DNA from: Candidatus Zixiibacteriota bacterium
GTDB lineage: Bacteria; Zixibacteria; MSB-5A5; SM1-73
Length of the DNA: 12,130 nt
Direction of reading: 5' to 3'
Assembly (NCBI GenBank): GCA_020341875.1
Contig: CP070839.1
Span: 1,327,666 to 1,339,795 of the forward strand
Shown: piece after piece, positions 12,101-12,130 of the stretch
Numbering within the stretch: position 1 is the first letter of the stretch
Layout of the letters: every line of letters starts with the position of its first letter
The notes under the pieces: model-generated
Seen by the model: the letters and a program-made list of their open reading frames with translations, nothing else
What the model was told of the DNA's origin: nothing
The model's database searches: none
Made by a program: the position numbers and the translations under genes

Positions 12101-12130
12101 TCAATCAGCGGTGGTGCACACAACCGTATC
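9122..12130 (+). CDS. Giant repeat adhesin-like protein, 3' truncated by the window (at least 1003 aa)
   Basis: The frame is open from ATG 9122 to the right edge. GGAG stands 7 nt before the ATG. Residues 1-33 are a signal peptide (cleavage after VSSA). Residues about 34-140 are the N-terminal domain common in large FCB-group surface proteins: INYQGKL, a Trp-Ile-Glu-Thr strand, GIFNVLLGS and SVAYAYRAGA. A poly-Gly hinge follows. Modules starting at W147 and W485 (WVDDGTVVRL, then TDSVGIGTA) resemble the stem segments of phage tail fibres and S74-type proteins. Each is followed by a block of repeats of the form STVGGGxxNxASGxY, like YadA head repeats, which fold as left-handed beta-rolls in trimeric adhesins. 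Between them sits a spacer with SYLFG, a Phe-Met-Val-Asp-Met segment and a GQVMATDGTGQLGW motif. The anchor and C-terminus lie beyond the window; an S74 chaperone domain or autotransporter anchor would be typical. Trimeric assembly and adhesion are inference. Confidence 0.9.
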   Translation, partial: MLSRSRVLMVMGAVVRTIWCIPVIFFLAPVSSADVPHMINYQGKLTTAAGGCLNDTVEMTFSIYPDTLGPPAYWIETQTEVVVKDGIFNVLLGSVDSIPSAVFDGNIRYLGVQVESDPEMRPLKPMVSVAYAYRAGAVDGGGGGGGWVDDGTVVRLETVTDSVGIGTASPTERLDIGGNIHASGTIKSGSSITIDGASDKITATSGTIDFDNENLVTTGKATIGPGHSNTGVYSFVAGKNNIATNNYSTVGGGYGNMASNDGTTVGGGVSDTASGIYSTVGGGAINVASGQHSTVAGGNVNLAMGDFSTVSGGGYDTASGTGSCVGGGGYNVASGEYSTVGGGFLGRARGQYSVVCGGGGELTTDSNAAIGDYSAVGGGQGNIGGATHAAIGGGCDNLVQGDYSAILGGFADTITSTADYSYLFGIESKLTGDSTFMVDMPHIHFGDEASGYEFPASDGSNGQVMATDGTGQLGWVDASGDGGGWVDDGTVVRLQNSTDSVGIGTAVPDEELHVVGNIKMVDGNQAAGYVLTSDASGVGTWQSTAAVADDDWALRVTDGSDTALITGGAWGIARYGNTLLGTNDSTHVNLGVACITGSSGDDNKYCTVGGGRGNTAGGWSATVGGGQYNTANGFYASVSGGNNNSAGYSYATVGGGRNNDAGADDATVSGGWSNTASGDQATVGGGYDNTAYDNGGTVGGGSSNTARYNYATVGGGYGNTAISVYATVGGGRADTASGARSTVGGGYHNVASGDSSTVGGGSNNTASADAATVAGGAANLTGGTAAAVGGGRGNRARGNYSVIAGGGGASDSDSNSALGDWSVIGGGKSNTVSNDYSAIGGGQLNTVSGNYSSVGGGQSNEAGNTATTVGGGLGNYASGYIATIGGGNNNTASGRWTTIAGGVSNAANDTAGAVGGGRNNKARGRYSVVAGGGGPAYSDSNSAKGYCSTVSGGRSNTAISEYSVVGGGKENIATNGYATVAGGDANYAGGAYGSISGGAHNRI
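9560..9661 (+). repeat. Stem module 1 of the adhesin-like protein
   Basis: 34 residues from W147 (WVDDGTVVRL ... TDSVGIGTASP ... GGNI). It matches module 2 at 25 of 34 residues and marks the start of a head-and-stem segment. Confidence 0.8.
9821..10381 (+). repeat. YadA-head-like repeat block 1 (12 units)
   Basis: Units from residue 234: one of 14 residues, seven of exactly 15 (pattern STVGGGxxNxASGxY), one of 21 (10178-10240), two of 15 and a closing one of 17 ending ADY. The 45-bp period is kept without indels across the seven middle units, while the DNA differs between units by many silent changes, so the period is conserved in the protein rather than fresh in the DNA. Confidence 0.85.
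10574..10675 (+). repeat. Stem module 2 of the adhesin-like protein
   Basis: 34 residues from W485 (WVDDGTVVRL ... TDSVGIGTAVP ... VGNI). It is preceded by a tail-fibre-like GQVMATDGTGQLGW segment and followed by GYVLTSDASGVGTWQ. Together with module 1 it shows that stem plus head was duplicated within the gene. Confidence 0.8.
10937..12130 (+). repeat. YadA-head-like repeat block 2 (25 units and a partial one)
   Basis: From C606 to the window edge: 23 units of exactly 15 residues, two of 21 residues (11522-11584 and 11900-11962), and the first 11 residues of a further unit. The core is (S/A)TVGGGxxNxASGxY. Variation concentrates at the two residues after GGG and at the end of the unit. The block continues past the window. 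Confidence 0.9.

Noticed and set aside
9821..12130. 45-bp tandem DNA repeat as a CRISPR-like or minisatellite array
   Set aside because: Units are not conserved at DNA level and form an open protein frame with a clear 15-residue pattern. There is no repeat-spacer structure.

Overview
The window reads as a bacterial chromosome segment from a poorly characterised lineage. Three traits recur in uncultured FCB-group and neighbouring candidate phyla (Zixibacteria, WOR-3, TA06 type): many secreted proteins ending in a paired dockerin, a very long secreted protein built of YadA-head-like repeats behind an 'NYQGKL'-type N-terminal domain, and gene pairs with SD sequences and sigma70-like promoters. 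This placement is inferred from protein style only; no rRNA or marker gene is present.

Layout. Positions 1-409 hold no gene I can support. At 497-688 (minus) lies a small fusion of a lysine-rich, histone-H1-like tail with a desulforedoxin-like Cys4 domain; it has a strong SD, its own promoter and a terminator. From 922 to 6402 (minus) six paralogous exported proteins of 284-293 residues stand head to tail. Each has a signal peptide, a Cys-rich beta-type domain and two dockerin motifs with fixed spacing. They look like one operon read from a promoter at 6547-6575, with short gaps, three of which keep a UUCG-loop hairpin. The operon ends near 815-890.

A divergent promoter at 6584-6611 reads the other way into tRNA-Gln(CUG), a GyrI-like lipoprotein gene (6784-7332), tRNA-Glu(CUC) and a strong terminator (7567-7603). 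The lipoprotein gene is flanked by inverted copies of a GGTTCAT-type repeat.

On the minus strand follow a DUF192 gene (7666-8073) and, upstream of it, a STAS-domain gene (8200-8541). A second divergent promoter region (8737-8802) separates the STAS gene from a plus-strand adhesin-like gene that starts at 9122 after a leader of about 310 nt and runs off the right edge. At least 1003 codons are visible, with two blocks of near-perfect 15-residue repeats.

How it may work together (inference): most coding capacity here serves the cell surface. The dockerin proteins need a cohesin-type partner that is not in the window. The adhesin could be a surface fibre, and the STAS protein could regulate surface functions, but nothing in the sequence links these parts mechanistically. 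There is no CRISPR array, transposase, rRNA or phage gene.
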